A stretch of DNA of 64,000 nt from an uncultured Cryomorphaceae bacterium (lineage in GTDB: Bacteria; Bacteroidota; Bacteroidia; Flavobacteriales; Schleiferiaceae): NCBI GenBank assembly GCA_913043005.1, contig CAJWKU010000002.1, forward strand, positions 82,149 through 146,148, written 5' to 3'. The notes under the pieces are model-generated. The model worked only from the letters and a program-made list of their open reading frames with translations, did not search any database and was not told the DNA's origin. Below are positions 8,247-18,846 of the stretch, piece after piece. Positions within the stretch are counted from its first letter, which is position 1, and every line of letters starts with the position of its first letter. Position numbers and translations under genes: made by a program.

Positions 8247-10981
8247 CAAAATTCTAATGTGAATTGGCCTTCATCTTGGGAATCTTCCTCTAGCTTGCCC
8301 TCCGTTTTTTGAAGATCACCGTCAATCCGTTCATTCTCAGGATTAATATTATCAATATCAACTTCTTCAATAGACATAGGTTCTTGAGCTCCATCACCTA
8401 TGTTTTTTTTAATATTATTTATTTCAGTAGTATCCTGAATAAAATCTTTAGAGGCTTCATCAATTTGAATATTCTCCTCACTGACCAACTTAATACGTTT
8501 AATTTGAAACGAGGAAAGCCTATTTCCAGCTGCTTTAAATCCTTTAATATTTATTAAGTCCGAGAGAATGAACCGCTCGGAGATTTTTTCCTTACCCTTT
8601 ATTTTTGAATATATAATTTCAAAGTCAACCTTGTCAAATTGACTAATGATGTCAATGGATGACTTGGCGTGTTCATTGATTATATGTTCCCACTGATTAT
8701 TTTTAAACTCTAATAAACATCGTTTCACAAAATGTTTTCCTTTGTCTCCATCATAATAAACAACCCCTACTGGTTTGGACGAATTCCATTTCATTAAATA
8801 ATATGGAACTTCATCAAAATGGGTTCTTTTATTAGGAATATAAATTCTAAACCTACCTTTTATATCAGATTGTAAAAGGTAGTCATCCCCTTGAAATGCT
8901 CCCAAATACCTTCCTCTTCCCTGATCATTAATTCTCAAAACAGTATCGTCAAACCATAGTTTTCTTGCAGCTAACGTACTAATTCCTGTTGACTTAAGCT
9001 CGACTCGCTTGACAGTTTCTTTGGTAACCGTATTTCCGCGAGTCGTTCTGCTTCTTATACTCATGTCCGCAAAATCTATATCCCATTTCAATTTTTTTAA
9101 TCTCGCAGATGCTCTTAATTGAATGGTAATAGTTTCAGCTTCACCATTTGCATTAACACTCAGATACTGAATCACCGATCCCTTTCTACCCTGAGTAAGA
9201 GGATATTCTTTGTCACGCGTAACACCACCAACAGCGAAACGTTTTATAAAACTTGAACCTTTGGGTCCATCGCGATAAATTAAATTATAAATCGTCCGAT
9301 CATCACCTTTTCTATAGACTCCAGCATAAAGAATATTAAGACCAACAAACTTTTTTGAATCAACTTTGGTGACTACAAGCGTTCCGTCTTTTCGAATAAT
9401 TAAAATGTCATCTAAGTCAGAACATTCACAAACAAATTCTTGTTTTTTCAGAGAAGTTCCAATAAAACCTTCTTCTCTATTCACAAATAATTTAACGTTA
9501 GCCAAAGCTACTTTTGAAGCGATTACAGAATTAAAAGATCTAATTTCTGTGTGCCGTCCCCGACCCTCACTATACTTCTTTTTAAGATTCTTAAAGTACT
9601 GAATTGCATAGTCTACAAGATTATCTAGATTACCTTTTATTTCAACAATTCTAGATTCAAGGACCAAAAGTTGTTGATCTGCTTTACCGGTGTCAAACTT
9701 TGAAATTCGTTTGATCTTTATTTCGGTTAATTTGATGATATCATCCTCCTCGATATCGCGAATCAAATGAGAAATATGTGGCTTCAGTCCCTCCCAAATA
9801 TTCTCTAAAACCTGTTCCCAGGTCTCGGCATCTTCAATATCTCTGTATATTTTATTATTTATGAATATTTTCTCAAGACTTGCAAAATGCCATAACTCTT
9901 GCTGTTCGTTTAAATTAATTTCTAATTCAGAACGAAGTAACTCTATTGTATTGGAAGTAGAAGATTTCAAAAGCTCAGAAACTCCCGTAAATAATGGTCT
10001 ATCATTTTCTATTACACAGCAAAGAGGAGAGATAGATGTCTCACAAGAAGAAAATGCATATAACGCGTCAACAGTTTGATCTGGGGAGACACCTGGAACA
10101 AGATGTAGTAGTATTTCGACTTTTTCCGCAGTATTGTCCTCAATTCTCTTGATTCTGATCTTTCCTTTATCATTTGCCTTGATGATTGAATCAATTAATG
10201 TTTGAGTAGTTAGCCCAAATGGCAATTCAGAAATGATCAAAGTCTTCTTATCGAGTACAGATATTTTTGCTCTTACACGCACACGCCCTCCTCTTTTTCC
10301 ATCATTATATTGGGAAAAATCAGCAATGCCACCTGTCGGAAAATCGGGGAAGATTTGAATATTCTTACCCTTTAAAATTGATATTGAACCCTCTATTAGC
10401 TCTATAAAATTATGTGGTAAAACCTTTGTGCTCAATCCAACAGCAATACCCTCTACCCCTTGAGATAATAATAACGGGAATTTCATCGGGAGATTAATTG
10501 GTTCACGACCTCTTCCATCATAGCTCGACTGCCACTTAGTAATTTTCGGATTAAATGCTACTTCAAGAGCGAACTTGCTCAATCGAGCTTCTATATATCT
10601 CGATGCTGCTGCTGAGTCACCTGTGTAAATATTACCCCAATTCCCTTGGGCATCAATTAAGATATTCTTCTGCCCTAACTGAACTAGAGCGTCACCTATA
10701 CTCGCGTCACCATGAGGATGATACTTCATAGTTTGCCCAATTACATTTGCCACTTTATGAAAGCGACCATCATCCATCTCCCTCAAAGCATGAAGTAGTC
10801 GGCGCTGCACAGGCTTAAGCCCATCCATGATTGATGGTACTGCCCTTTCGAGAATGACATAACTAGCATAGTCTAAAAAATATTCGCGATACATTCCCCG
10901 AACTCTAGATTCAATTGGTTTTGAATCACCATTAGAATTATCACGATCACTATCTAATATGTTCTCGATTAAATTTGTCAT
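8246..10981 (-). CDS. parC: DNA topoisomerase IV subunit A
   Basis: ParC (911 residues) is the DNA-cleaving subunit of topoisomerase IV, which decatenates daughter chromosomes. The N-terminal breakage-reunion domain is clear. It shows [24 protein letters not shown], then [11 protein letters not shown], and the [12 protein letters not shown] segment with active-site Tyr129. The tail is long, acidic and divergent, and I do not see a GyrA box (QRRGGKG). With the parE partner overlapping by four bases upstream, this supports ParC over GyrA. Residues ~830-911 are rich in Glu, Asp and Asn and probably disordered. parE and parC form one minus-strand unit that runs on into the anchor-B gene. Confidence 0.93.
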   Translation of the reverse strand: MTNLIENILDSDRDNSNGDSKPIESRVRGMYREYFLDYASYVILERAVPSIMDGLKPVQRRLLHALREMDDGRFHKVANVIGQTMKYHPHGDASIGDALVQLGQKNILIDAQGNWGNIYTGDSAAASRYIEARLSKFALEVAFNPKITKWQSSYDGRGREPINLPMKFPLLLSQGVEGIAVGLSTKVLPHNFIELIEGSISILKGKNIQIFPDFPTGGIADFSQYNDGKRGGRVRVRAKISVLDKKTLIISELPFGLTTQTLIDSIIKANDKGKIRIKRIEDNTAEKVEILLHLVPGVSPDQTVDALYAFSSCETSISPLCCVIENDRPLFTGVSELLKSSTSNTIELLRSELEINLNEQQELWHFASLEKIFINNKIYRDIEDAETWEQVLENIWEGLKPHISHLIRDIEEDDIIKLTEIKIKRISKFDTGKADQQLLVLESRIVEIKGNLDNLVDYAIQYFKNLKKKYSEGRGRHTEIRSFNSVIASKVALANVKLFVNREEGFIGTSLKKQEFVCECSDLDDILIIRKDGTLVVTKVDSKKFVGLNILYAGVYRKGDDRTIYNLIYRDGPKGSSFIKRFAVGGVTRDKEYPLTQGRKGSVIQYLSVNANGEAETITIQLRASARLKKLKWDIDFADMSIRSRTTRGNTVTKETVKRVELKSTGISTLAARKLWFDDTVLRINDQGRGRYLGAFQGDDYLLQSDIKGRFRIYIPNKRTHFDEVPYYLMKWNSSKPVGVVYYDGDKGKHFVKRCLLEFKNNQWEHIINEHAKSSIDIISQFDKVDFEIIYSKIKGKEKISERFILSDLINIKGFKAAGNRLSSFQIKRIKLVSEENIQIDEASKDFIQDTTEINNIKKNIGDGAQEPMSIEEVDIDNINPENERIDGDLQKTEGKLEEDSQDEGQFTLEF

Positions 10982-12825
10982 AGATCGGCAATATCCTTTT
11001 CAACCTTTAAATTATCAATGATAAACTCTTGGCGCTTTGGTGTGTTTTTTCCCATATAATATTCTAACAAAGAGTCAATATGTTCTTTACCAAGCATAAC
11101 GGGTTCTAATCTAATATTCTCACCGATAAACATCTTGAATTCTCCTGGTGAGATTTCACCTAAACCCTTAAATCTAGTAATCTCCGGTTTCATCCCTAGT
11201 TCAGACATAGCCTTTTCTTTTTCACCAGAATCATAACAATATAGAGTCTTTTTCTTATTTCTAACCCGGAAAAGAGGTGTTTGCAGAATATAGAGGTGTC
11301 CCTCACTCACTAATTCCGGAAAAAATTGCAGAAAAAAAGTTATCAAAAGAAGCCTAATATGCATTCCGTCCACATCGGCATCGGTAGCAATTACAACGTT
11401 ATTATAACGCAAATCTTCTAAACCGTCTTCAATGTTGAGAGCAGCCTGCAATAAATTGAATTCCTCATTTTCATAGACTACTTTTTTTGTTAAACCATAG
11501 CAATTTAAAGGCTTCCCTTTAAGGCTAAAAACGGCTTGTGTTTGAACATCACGAGACGAAGTGATTGACCCTGATGCTGAGTCACCCTCAGTTATGAACA
11601 ATGTTGTTTCAAGCCTCCTTTCGTTTTTAATATCACTGTAATGAAGTTTACAATCTCGAAGTTTTCGATTATGAAGATTAGCCTTTTTAGCACGCTCTTT
11701 TGCTAATTTTTGAATCCCAGAAAGTTCTTTACGCTCACGCTCAGCTCGAATAATTTTTTTCTGTATTGCGTTCGCCACTTCTATATTCTTATGAAGAAAA
11801 TTATCTAATTTCGTTCTCAGAAAATCTAGGATATAAGTTCGAATTGTTGAGCCCCCCGGCCCCATATCATTACTTCCTAATTTTGTTTTTGTTTGAGACT
11901 CAAAAACTGGCTCAATTACCTTCAACGAAATTGCACCAATAACACTTTGACGAATATCTGAAGCTTCGTATTGTTTACCGAAATAATTACGAATTGTAGC
12001 AACTAATGCCTCACGAAAAGCACTCTGATGAGTTCCACCTTGAGTGGTGTGTTGACCATTGACAAAACTATAGTACTGCTCACTTTGGGACCTATCGGCA
12101 TGAGTCAAAGCAATTTCAATATCCTCTCCTTGAAGATGAATTATTGGGTGAATTATCTCTCCAGAAAGGTTATTTTCTAACAAATCTTTCAACCCATTCT
12201 CTGAAAAATATTTCTTCCCATTGAGGAATATCGATAAACCTGGATTTAGATAAACATAATTCCAAACTAGCTTCTCAACATATTCAATTTGATATTTATA
12301 ATTATGAAAGATTCTTAAATCTGGTCTAAATTCTACTTTTGTTCCGCGTCTTGCGGTACTCTCCAGGATATCGCTTTCATCAATTAAAACACCTCTAGTA
12401 AATTTTGCAAATTTTCTCTTTTCGTCACGGTATGATTCAACAGTAAAGTTTTCTGACAAGGCGTTAACTGCTTTTGTTCCTACCCCATTGAGTCCAACAG
12501 ATTTTTTAAATGCCTTTGAATCATACTTAGCTCCGGTATTCATTTTAGAAACAACATCTACAACTTTCCCTAAAGGTATACCTCTACCAAAATCTCTTAT
12601 CTCTACCGCACCTTCATTGATATTTATTTCGATGGTCCGACCTCCTCCCATCACAAATTCATCAATAGAGTTATCAACGACTTCTTTTACTAAAATATAA
12701 ATACCGTCATCTGCTGATGACCCGTCACCTAATTTACCAATATACATACCAGGCCTGAGCCTAATATGTTCCTGCCACTCTAAGCTCCGAATATTATCTT
12801 CAGTATATTCCGTGTTTTCAGACAT
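10978..12825 (-). CDS. parE: DNA topoisomerase IV subunit B
   Basis: ParE (615 residues) supplies the ATPase and TOPRIM functions of topoisomerase IV. GHKL motifs are [10 protein letters not shown] (Glu48 base, Asn52 for Mg2+), DFGRGIP (78-84) and [14 protein letters not shown]. The TOPRIM parts are [10 protein letters not shown] and DADVDGMH. It is distinct from the longer-conserved GyrB encoded at 51325-53265, and its pairing with parC fixes its identity. The stop overlaps the parC start (ATGA). The 129-base region between ychF and parE contains a weak TAGATTCG -7-like element 13 to 20 bases before the ATG. Confidence 0.93.
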   Translation of the reverse strand: MSENTEYTEDNIRSLEWQEHIRLRPGMYIGKLGDGSSADDGIYILVKEVVDNSIDEFVMGGGRTIEININEGAVEIRDFGRGIPLGKVVDVVSKMNTGAKYDSKAFKKSVGLNGVGTKAVNALSENFTVESYRDEKRKFAKFTRGVLIDESDILESTARRGTKVEFRPDLRIFHNYKYQIEYVEKLVWNYVYLNPGLSIFLNGKKYFSENGLKDLLENNLSGEIIHPIIHLQGEDIEIALTHADRSQSEQYYSFVNGQHTTQGGTHQSAFREALVATIRNYFGKQYEASDIRQSVIGAISLKVIEPVFESQTKTKLGSNDMGPGGSTIRTYILDFLRTKLDNFLHKNIEVANAIQKKIIRAERERKELSGIQKLAKERAKKANLHNRKLRDCKLHYSDIKNERRLETTLFITEGDSASGSITSSRDVQTQAVFSLKGKPLNCYGLTKKVVYENEEFNLLQAALNIEDGLEDLRYNNVVIATDADVDGMHIRLLLITFFLQFFPELVSEGHLYILQTPLFRVRNKKKTLYCYDSGEKEKAMSELGMKPEITRFKGLGEISPGEFKMFIGENIRLEPVMLGKEHIDSLLEYYMGKNTPKRQEFIIDNLKVEKDIADL

Positions 12826-12954
12826 AGTTATGTTGCGAATCTACATAAGACTTGAGAACTGAGCTTAGTCAATCCGGACCTTTTAATTCACTAAAAGCAT
12901 AAGTTTTTAACAAGAAGATCTAAAAATAGTATTCGAATGTGAGAATGTCCTTGT

Positions 12955-14046
12955 TTAGACATTAAATCTAAAATGCACTACATCACCATCTTGAACTAAG
13001 TAATCTTTCCCTTCAACTCTCATTCTGCCTGCTTCTTTTACCGCGAGTTCATTTTTAAACTTTATATAATCTGAATAAGAAATAACTTCTGCTCGAATAA
13101 ATCCTTTCTCAAAATCACTATGAATTACGCCTGCACTTTGAGGAGCTGTACTTCCTTTTTTTATAGTCCAGGCTCTAACCTCTTTTACCCCAGCTGTAAA
13201 ATATGTTTGCAAATTCAGCATGGAATAAGCCTCTCTCACTATTCTATTTACACCTGGCTCTGTCAATCCCAAATCCTCTAAAAACATAGTTCTTTCATCA
13301 TAATTCTCTAATTCAATAATATCCGACTCAATTGCCACAGCAAGATGCATAACATGGGAGCCTTCCTCGGCAGCCATCAGTTTAACTTTATCTACATAAT
13401 GATTACCATCTTTTGCGGAAGATTCATCGACATTACATACATACAAAACTGGCTTATCTGTAATGAGCCCATATTCCCGAATCCATTGAGATTCTTCTTG
13501 TGATCTATTATATGAGCGAACAGATTTTCCGGACTCAAGGTGCTTCTTTAATCCAATCGCCATTTCTGTTTCACGAATCGCCTCTTTGTCTCCAGTTTTT
13601 GATATTTTACGAACTTTTTCCAGGCGCCTATCTAGAGAATCCAAGTCTTTTAATTGTAATTCCATATCAATAGTTTCTTTATCCCTTATGGGGTCTACTG
13701 AGCCATCAACATGAATTATATTGTCGTTATCAAAACACCTTAAAACATGTAAAATCGCATTACACTCTCTAATATTTCCCAAAAATTGATTCCCTAGTCC
13801 TTCCCCCTTACTTGCTCCTTTTACGAGGCCAGCAATATCAACAATTTCCACAGTTGCTGGAATTACTTTTTCAGGACTCACCAAAGACTCTAACATTTCC
13901 AGTCTTACATCTGGAACATTGACCGTACCAACATTGGGATCAATAGTGCAAAACGGAAAGTTTGCTGCCTGAGCCTTAGCATTACTTAAGCAATTAAATA
14001 AAGTTGATTTACCCACATTAGGAAGGCCTACAATCCCGCATTTCAT
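12955..14046 (-). CDS. ychF: Redox-regulated ribosome-associated ATPase YchF (Obg family)
   Basis: YchF/OLA1 (363 residues, full length) is a universally conserved Obg-type P-loop protein that binds ribosomes and prefers ATP to GTP. It has G1 GLPNVGKSTLF (7-17), FPFCTIDPNVG, the G3 region DIAGLVKGASKGEGLGNQF, and a C-terminal TGS domain ending in VQDGDVVHFRFNV. In place of the GTP-specifying NKxD the sequence reads CNVDES, as expected for YchF. It diverges from the transketolase operon, and the 74-base gap holds oppositely oriented -7-like elements (TACATTTG on minus, TACTTTTG on plus). Confidence 0.95.
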   Translation of the reverse strand: MKCGIVGLPNVGKSTLFNCLSNAKAQAANFPFCTIDPNVGTVNVPDVRLEMLESLVSPEKVIPATVEIVDIAGLVKGASKGEGLGNQFLGNIRECNAILHVLRCFDNDNIIHVDGSVDPIRDKETIDMELQLKDLDSLDRRLEKVRKISKTGDKEAIRETEMAIGLKKHLESGKSVRSYNRSQEESQWIREYGLITDKPVLYVCNVDESSAKDGNHYVDKVKLMAAEEGSHVMHLAVAIESDIIELENYDERTMFLEDLGLTEPGVNRIVREAYSMLNLQTYFTAGVKEVRAWTIKKGSTAPQSAGVIHSDFEKGFIRAEVISYSDYIKFKNELAVKEAGRMRVEGKDYLVQDGDVVHFRFNV

Positions 14047-14062
14047 AATCTTAAATTTTGCA

Positions 14063-14093
14063 CAAATGTACTCCCTTAAAGACCTTACTTTTG
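14063..14093. promoter_or_regulatory. Divergent promoter elements for ychF (-) and transketolase (+)
   Basis: On the minus strand TACATTTG occupies 14063-14070, 17 bases before the ychF ATG. On the plus strand TACTTTTG occupies 14086-14093, 27 bases before the transketolase ATG. Both match the Bacteroidota -7 consensus TAnnTTTG. No good -33 TTG is seen for ychF. For the plus promoter the nearest TTG is 25 bases upstream, slightly too far. The assignment rests on the -7 elements and their position. Confidence 0.4.
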
Positions 14094-14120
14094 TGTATTA
14101 TGAATTGATGAAACTATTTT

Positions 14121-14969
14121 ATGAATAACTCTATTGAACTCATTCCATCTCAGGTAAGACGAGATATACTTCGAATGGTACATGCCGTACAATCAGGACA
14201 CCCAGGGGGATCGATGGGTTGCACTGAATTTTTTGTTGCTTTATATTTTAAATTACTCAACCATAGCCCAGAACCTTTTAATATGGATGGAAAAAATGAA
14301 GACCTTTTCTTCTTGAGCAACGGACATATAAGCCCTGTTTTTTACAGCGTTTTGGCCAGGTCAGGATATTTTCCAGTTGAGGAGTTAAATACTTTTAGGA
14401 AGATAGATTCGCGCCTTCAAGGTCATCCAACAACACATGAAGGTCTCCCAGGTATACGAGTTGCATCTGGAAGTCTGGGGCAAGGTTTGTCCGTAGCAAT
14501 TGGTGCTGCTGAAGCAAAAAGACTATCTGGAGATAAAAACTTAGTATTTACTCTTCATGGTGATGGTGAACTCCAAGAAGGTCAAGTTTGGGAAGCTGCG
14601 CTTTACGCAGGATCTAAAAATATTGATAATATCATTGCAACAATTGACGCGAATGGGCAACAGATCGATGGCTCTACTGAAGAGGTAATGGCAATGGGAG
14701 ATATAGGATTAAAATTTGAAGCTTTTGGTTGGCAGGTTATTCAAATAATAGATGGCAATGATTTATCTCAAGTTATTGATGGTTTAACATCTGGAATAAA
14801 ACACTCAGGAAAAGGAAAACCAATTTGTATTGTTATGAAGACCGAAATGGGTGCAGGCGTTGACTTTATGTCAGGCACTCACAAATGGCACGGAATTGCC
14901 CCGAATGATGAGCAATTAGAAAATGCTTTAAGCCAATTACCTGAAACTTTAGGCGATTACCCCCTTTAA
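14121..14969 (+). CDS. Transketolase, N-terminal (thiamine-diphosphate-binding) subunit
   Basis: This 282-residue protein is the first half of a split transketolase. It interconverts ketose and aldose phosphates in the non-oxidative pentose phosphate pathway. The diphosphate-binding motif GDGELQEGQ...DANGQQIDG (from 147) and the early SGHPGGSMG and LSNGHISP blocks are characteristic. The second half is at 16372-17322. The two subunits are normally neighbours, but here a secreted vWA gene separates them. This gene's stop shares one base with the vWA start (TAATG), so translation is probably coupled. A dedicated 1-deoxyxylulose-phosphate synthase is unlikely because that enzyme is a single longer chain. 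Confidence 0.92.
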   Translation: MNNSIELIPSQVRRDILRMVHAVQSGHPGGSMGCTEFFVALYFKLLNHSPEPFNMDGKNEDLFFLSNGHISPVFYSVLARSGYFPVEELNTFRKIDSRLQGHPTTHEGLPGIRVASGSLGQGLSVAIGAAEAKRLSGDKNLVFTLHGDGELQEGQVWEAALYAGSKNIDNIIATIDANGQQIDGSTEEVMAMGDIGLKFEAFGWQVIQIIDGNDLSQVIDGLTSGIKHSGKGKPICIVMKTEMGAGVDFMSGTHKWHGIAPNDEQLENALSQLPETLGDYPL

Positions 14970-16357
14970 TGAAGTTTATACTTTTTTTAACAACTGCACT
15001 ATTTACTCATAGTGTTATCCTCTGCCAAACAAGATCGACAGAGCAATCTTTTGGCCCAGAAAAAATAAGTAGAATTTTATTTGTCCTAGACGCTTCAAAT
15101 TCTATGTACGGTCGTTGGGAAAATGGAACAAAAATGGAAGTTGCTCAAAGATTAATGACTGAAATGATAGACAGTCTGTCTGATGTAGATAATCCAAATT
15201 TCGAATTAGCCCTTAGAGTATATGGACACCAAAAACCAGTCCCTCCGCAAGATTGCAATGACACAAAGTTAGAGGTTGCGTTTGGCCCCAATAATCTTTC
15301 TCGAATAAAGCAAAAAATACGAGAACTAAGGCCTTTAGGAACCACTCCAATCGCTCGGTCCATTCTCAGCTCTGGAGGTGATTTTCCAAAGTGTGAAAAT
15401 TGTCGAAATATAATAGTACTTATAACTGATGGAGTCGAAGCTTGTGAGGAAGATCCTTGCGCAGCTTCGAAAATACTTCAAAAAAGAGGTATTACACTCA
15501 AACCTTTTGTTATTGGCATTGGTCTAGACCCTGAGCTTGTAAAATCTTTTGACTGCGTAGGCTCTTATTATGATGCAAAAAATGAAGTGGCATTCAAAAA
15601 AGTTCTTGGGGTCATTGTAACTCAAGTTTTAGATAATACAACAGCCCAAGTAAACCTCATTGATAATCAAGGTCTAGCGTCTGAGAGCAATTTACCCGTT
15701 ATTCTTAGAAATGCAGAAAGTGATTTAGTTGAAAAACTGTTCATTCACACTTTAAACTATAAAAACTTACCTGACACACTCTCTTTAGATCCTCTTATTC
15801 AATATAATGGGTTGGTCTATTCTATACCTCCGGTTGCAATAGATTCAACATATATATATGCGGGTAAGCATAATCAAGTTGGAACACGGGTGATTATGGG
15901 GCAATTAAATCTTAGCATTCCAGGGGCAAAACCTTCTCAAACGAAACCAATAGCTTTGATCCGAAGACCTGGAGAAACTCAAATATTAAATGTCCAAGTC
16001 TTTAATACATCAAATAGATATTTATCAGGCATATATGAATTAGATATTCTCACCCTTCCCAGGTATAACGAAAAAATTGAAATAAAACCTGGAGGTATTC
16101 ATGATTTCAGCATTCCTGCACCGGGAGATGTAACTATACAACTTAAAACTAATGGGTATGGAGCAATTTTTGAGATTGATGGTGAAAAATTAAAATGGGT
16201 AACTAACTTAGATGACAAACTTACTCGACAACGATATGCAATTCAACCAGGTCAATATATGCTAGTTTTTAGATCTGGAAGTTCACAGCAAACGTCTTAT
16301 TCAAAAACAAAAAAATTCAATGTTTCATCAGGCACTTCAACATTAGTGCGACTATAA
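14969..16357 (+). CDS. Secreted von Willebrand factor A domain protein inside the transketolase operon
   Basis: A 462-residue protein with an N-terminal signal peptide (hydrophobic 1-19, ILCQ cleavage region), followed by a vWA domain at about residues 33-215. The metal-ion-dependent adhesion site is complete: DASNS (Asp41, Ser43, Ser45), Thr125/126 in LGTTPIA and Asp154 in LITDG. Cys pairs at CENC and in EACEEDPC may form disulphides after export. The remaining ~245 residues look like beta-sandwich or carboxypeptidase-regulatory-like repeats (LPVILRNAESDL, SLDPLIQYNGLVYSIPPV, QPGQYMLVFRSGS), with no type IX tail. It begins inside the transketolase-N stop codon and ends 14 bases before transketolase-C. 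A cell-envelope protein cotranscribed with a cytosolic enzyme is odd. Function unknown. Confidence 0.8.
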   Translation: MKFILFLTTALFTHSVILCQTRSTEQSFGPEKISRILFVLDASNSMYGRWENGTKMEVAQRLMTEMIDSLSDVDNPNFELALRVYGHQKPVPPQDCNDTKLEVAFGPNNLSRIKQKIRELRPLGTTPIARSILSSGGDFPKCENCRNIIVLITDGVEACEEDPCAASKILQKRGITLKPFVIGIGLDPELVKSFDCVGSYYDAKNEVAFKKVLGVIVTQVLDNTTAQVNLIDNQGLASESNLPVILRNAESDLVEKLFIHTLNYKNLPDTLSLDPLIQYNGLVYSIPPVAIDSTYIYAGKHNQVGTRVIMGQLNLSIPGAKPSQTKPIALIRRPGETQILNVQVFNTSNRYLSGIYELDILTLPRYNEKIEIKPGGIHDFSIPAPGDVTIQLKTNGYGAIFEIDGEKLKWVTNLDDKLTRQRYAIQPGQYMLVFRSGSSQQTSYSKTKKFNVSSGTSTLVRL

Positions 16358-16371
16358 TTAATCCAAATAAA

Positions 16372-17322
16372 ATGCATTCATATATAAATTCAGGACATAA
16401 AGACACTAGATCAGGATTTGGCTCAGGCCTTTATCATCTTGGTAAGATCAATCCTAAAGTTGTCGCTTTATGCGCTGACTTAACTGGGTCTTTAAAAATG
16501 AATGCCTTTGCTGATGAGTTTCCAGAACGATTTTTCCAAACTGGAATTGCTGAAGCTAATATGATTGGAATTGCTGCGGGACTCACTATCGGGGGAAGAA
16601 TTCCTTTTACTGGAACTTTTGCGAACTTTTCCACTGGTCGTGTTTATGATCAAATACGTCAAAGTATTGCATACTCTGGAAAAAATGTCAAAATATGCGC
16701 ATCACATGCTGGACTTACACTTGGCGAAGACGGTGCAACTCATCAAATTCTTGAAGATATAGGGCTGATGAAAATGCTACCCGGTATGACAGTGATTTCA
16801 ACTTGTGACTACAATGAAACCAAAGCAGCAACTATTGCTATTTCCAATCACTCTGGACCTGTATATTTGAGATTTGGACGTCCAAAAGTCCCTAATTTCA
16901 CAGCACCAGAAAAACCATTTTTAATTGGTAAAGCTGATATTTTAACTGAAGGTGATGATGTTACAATAATAGCAAATGGTCATCTGGTTTGGGAAGCTCT
17001 TGAAGCATATAATAGCCTTAAAGAAATTGGCATAAAAGCAGAGGTAATTAACTTTTCAACTATTAAACCATTAGATATTAAAACTCTTCTAAAAAGTGCA
17101 AAAAAAACAGGTAGAGTGGTAACTGCAGAAGAACATCAGAGAAATGGAGGACTGGGAGATTCTGTATCTCAAGCTCTTTCTTTAAATAATCCTTGTCCCA
17201 TAGAAATGGTTGCGGTGAATGATTCATTTGGTGAAAGTGGTAAACCTGATCAATTATTAAAAAAATATGGCCTTGACGCAAAAAACATAATCTCTGCAGT
17301 AAAGCGAGTATTAAAGCGTTGA
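16372..17322 (+). CDS. Transketolase, C-terminal (pyrimidine-binding) subunit
   Basis: The second half of the split transketolase (316 residues). It carries the pyrimidine-binding domain with the catalytic Glu61 in QTGIAEANMIGIAAGL. The substrate-side segment SHAGLTLGEDGATHQ and the C-terminal transketolase domain (VTIIANGHLVWEAL, then VVTAEEHQRNGGLGDSV) are also present. It should assemble with the product of 14121-14969 into an active alpha2-beta2 enzyme. It lies 14 bases downstream of the vWA gene and 65 bases upstream of an aminotransferase gene, with no terminator visible in either gap. Confidence 0.92.
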   Translation: MHSYINSGHKDTRSGFGSGLYHLGKINPKVVALCADLTGSLKMNAFADEFPERFFQTGIAEANMIGIAAGLTIGGRIPFTGTFANFSTGRVYDQIRQSIAYSGKNVKICASHAGLTLGEDGATHQILEDIGLMKMLPGMTVISTCDYNETKAATIAISNHSGPVYLRFGRPKVPNFTAPEKPFLIGKADILTEGDDVTIIANGHLVWEALEAYNSLKEIGIKAEVINFSTIKPLDIKTLLKSAKKTGRVVTAEEHQRNGGLGDSVSQALSLNNPCPIEMVAVNDSFGESGKPDQLLKKYGLDAKNIISAVKRVLKR

Positions 17323-17387
17323 TTTTATAATTTATAACATTATACCAAATCACTTTTTTACTGATTTTAAAATCACATGAATAATTT

Positions 17388-18572
17388 ATGGATTTAAAAC
17401 AATCATTTCTGCACCACCTAGCGCCTACAACTGAGTCACCCATGGCTTTAACATTTTCTAAGGCAAAAGGAATTTATTTATTTGACCCGCAAGGAAATAA
17501 ATATTTAGATATGATTAGCGGGATTGGAGTGGCTAATATCGGTCATAGCCACCCCGATGTTACTTCAGCGGTGCATGAGCAAGTTGACTCTCACATGCAC
17601 TTAATGGTTTATGGAGAGTTTATTCAAAAAAAACAAGTAACCTATGCCGAATTAGTGACAAAAACACTTTCTGACCAATTACAATGTGTTTATTGGGTTA
17701 ATTCTGGAACTGAAGCGACAGAGGGTGCTTTCAAACTAGCAAAACGAATAACTGGTAGATCTGAAATCATTTCCTTCAAAGGATCCTATCATGGATCAAC
17801 ATTAGGAGCACTTTCAGCAATGGGGTATGAAAAATATAAGAGAGCATATAGACCATTAATCCCGGGCCACAGGCAGCTAAATTATAATGATATTAAATCA
17901 TTAGACGAAATCTCTTCTCGCACCGCTGCAGTAATCGTAGAATGTATACAAGCCGGTTCTGGATATACCAAAGGCACAAAAGAATTTATCTCCGAACTAT
18001 CTCTAAGATGCTCAGCACTCGGAGTTATGCTAATTATTGATGAATGCCAAACTGGTTTTGGAAGAACCGGAAAACTTTTCGCGCACCAATTGTATGAAGT
18101 AACACCTGATATTCTTTGTTTAGGAAAAGCTCTTGGTGGAGGACTGCCCTTGGGGGCTTTCATATCATCCAAAAAAAATATGAAAAATCTTGCCCATGAC
18201 CCTATGCTAGGCCATATAACAACTTTTGGCGGGAGCCCCTTAAGCTGTGCAGCTGGAAAAGCAGCGTTAGAAGTATTGATTGCTTCGGATTGGATGAGTT
18301 CGGTTAATGAACTCGGTGAAATTATAACTAATACATTAATGGACCACCCCAAAGTCAAAAGTATAAAGGGTATGGGATTATTAATTTCAATCTTCTTGGA
18401 TAGTCCAGAAGTGGTTCTTCAGATTCAAAAAAAATTAATAGAACGAAAAATAATTACAAACTTTTTTCTTTTTGAGGATACAGCATTGAGAATAACACCA
18501 CCGTTATGCATTAAAAAGAAAGAACTAAAATATTTTACCTCAAATTTGATTCAGGTTCTAAACGAATTATAA
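17388..18572 (+). CDS. Class III PLP-dependent aminotransferase (acetylornithine/ornithine type)
   Basis: A 394-residue cytoplasmic enzyme of aminotransferase class III. The PLP lysine is Lys247 in LCLGKALGGGLPLGAF. Asp218 in LIIDECQTGFGRTG contacts the pyridine nitrogen, and VNSGTEATEGAFKLAK (104-119) binds the phosphate. The family includes ArgD, ornithine, 4-aminobutyrate and related transaminases. No arginine-biosynthesis genes are nearby, so the substrate is left open, and bulk annotation would be 'aspartate aminotransferase family'. The next start follows its stop by three bases. Confidence 0.88.
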   Translation: MDLKQSFLHHLAPTTESPMALTFSKAKGIYLFDPQGNKYLDMISGIGVANIGHSHPDVTSAVHEQVDSHMHLMVYGEFIQKKQVTYAELVTKTLSDQLQCVYWVNSGTEATEGAFKLAKRITGRSEIISFKGSYHGSTLGALSAMGYEKYKRAYRPLIPGHRQLNYNDIKSLDEISSRTAAVIVECIQAGSGYTKGTKEFISELSLRCSALGVMLIIDECQTGFGRTGKLFAHQLYEVTPDILCLGKALGGGLPLGAFISSKKNMKNLAHDPMLGHITTFGGSPLSCAAGKAALEVLIASDWMSSVNELGEIITNTLMDHPKVKSIKGMGLLISIFLDSPEVVLQIQKKLIERKIITNFFLFEDTALRITPPLCIKKKELKYFTSNLIQVLNEL

Positions 18573-18575
18573 CAT

Positions 18576-18812
18576 ATGGAAAAGCCAAAAAAACCAACAA
18601 AAAAACCAAGTTTAATAAAGGGTGTTATAATCCTAGCATTCTCATTTCCGTTTTTATTTGCAGGACCCGCATTTTATTTTTGGATCGGAGCACCAGCTCT
18701 AAGACAGGGAAATTGGGGATGGACAGCCTTTATAGTCATTAGCATGTTTGTCGGTGCCGGACTGATTATCCGCGGTATTGTCGCTATACTCGATAGTTTT
18801 TTTGAAAACTAA
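18576..18812 (+). CDS. Small two-helix membrane protein (possibly DUF6095)
   Basis: A 78-residue protein with a basic, Lys/Pro-rich N-terminus (cytoplasmic by the positive-inside rule). It has two predicted transmembrane helices, about 18-38 and 49-71, joined by a short Gly/Trp-containing loop. The start lies 3 bases after the aminotransferase stop, so it belongs to that operon. Layout and the PFLFAGPAFYF segment resemble the small flavobacterial DUF6095 proteins, but I cannot confirm that by eye. It converges on the DUF3467 gene at 18847-19155. Confidence 0.6.
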   Translation: MEKPKKPTKKPSLIKGVIILAFSFPFLFAGPAFYFWIGAPALRQGNWGWTAFIVISMFVGAGLIIRGIVAILDSFFEN

Positions 18813-18846
18813 CAAAGCAAAAGCGATAAACGAACAAACTATTTTC

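Noticed and set aside
8246..10981. Reading this gene as gyrA
   Set aside because: It overlaps parE, has no visible GyrA box and has a divergent tail. The gyrB gene lies alone elsewhere at 51325-53265.
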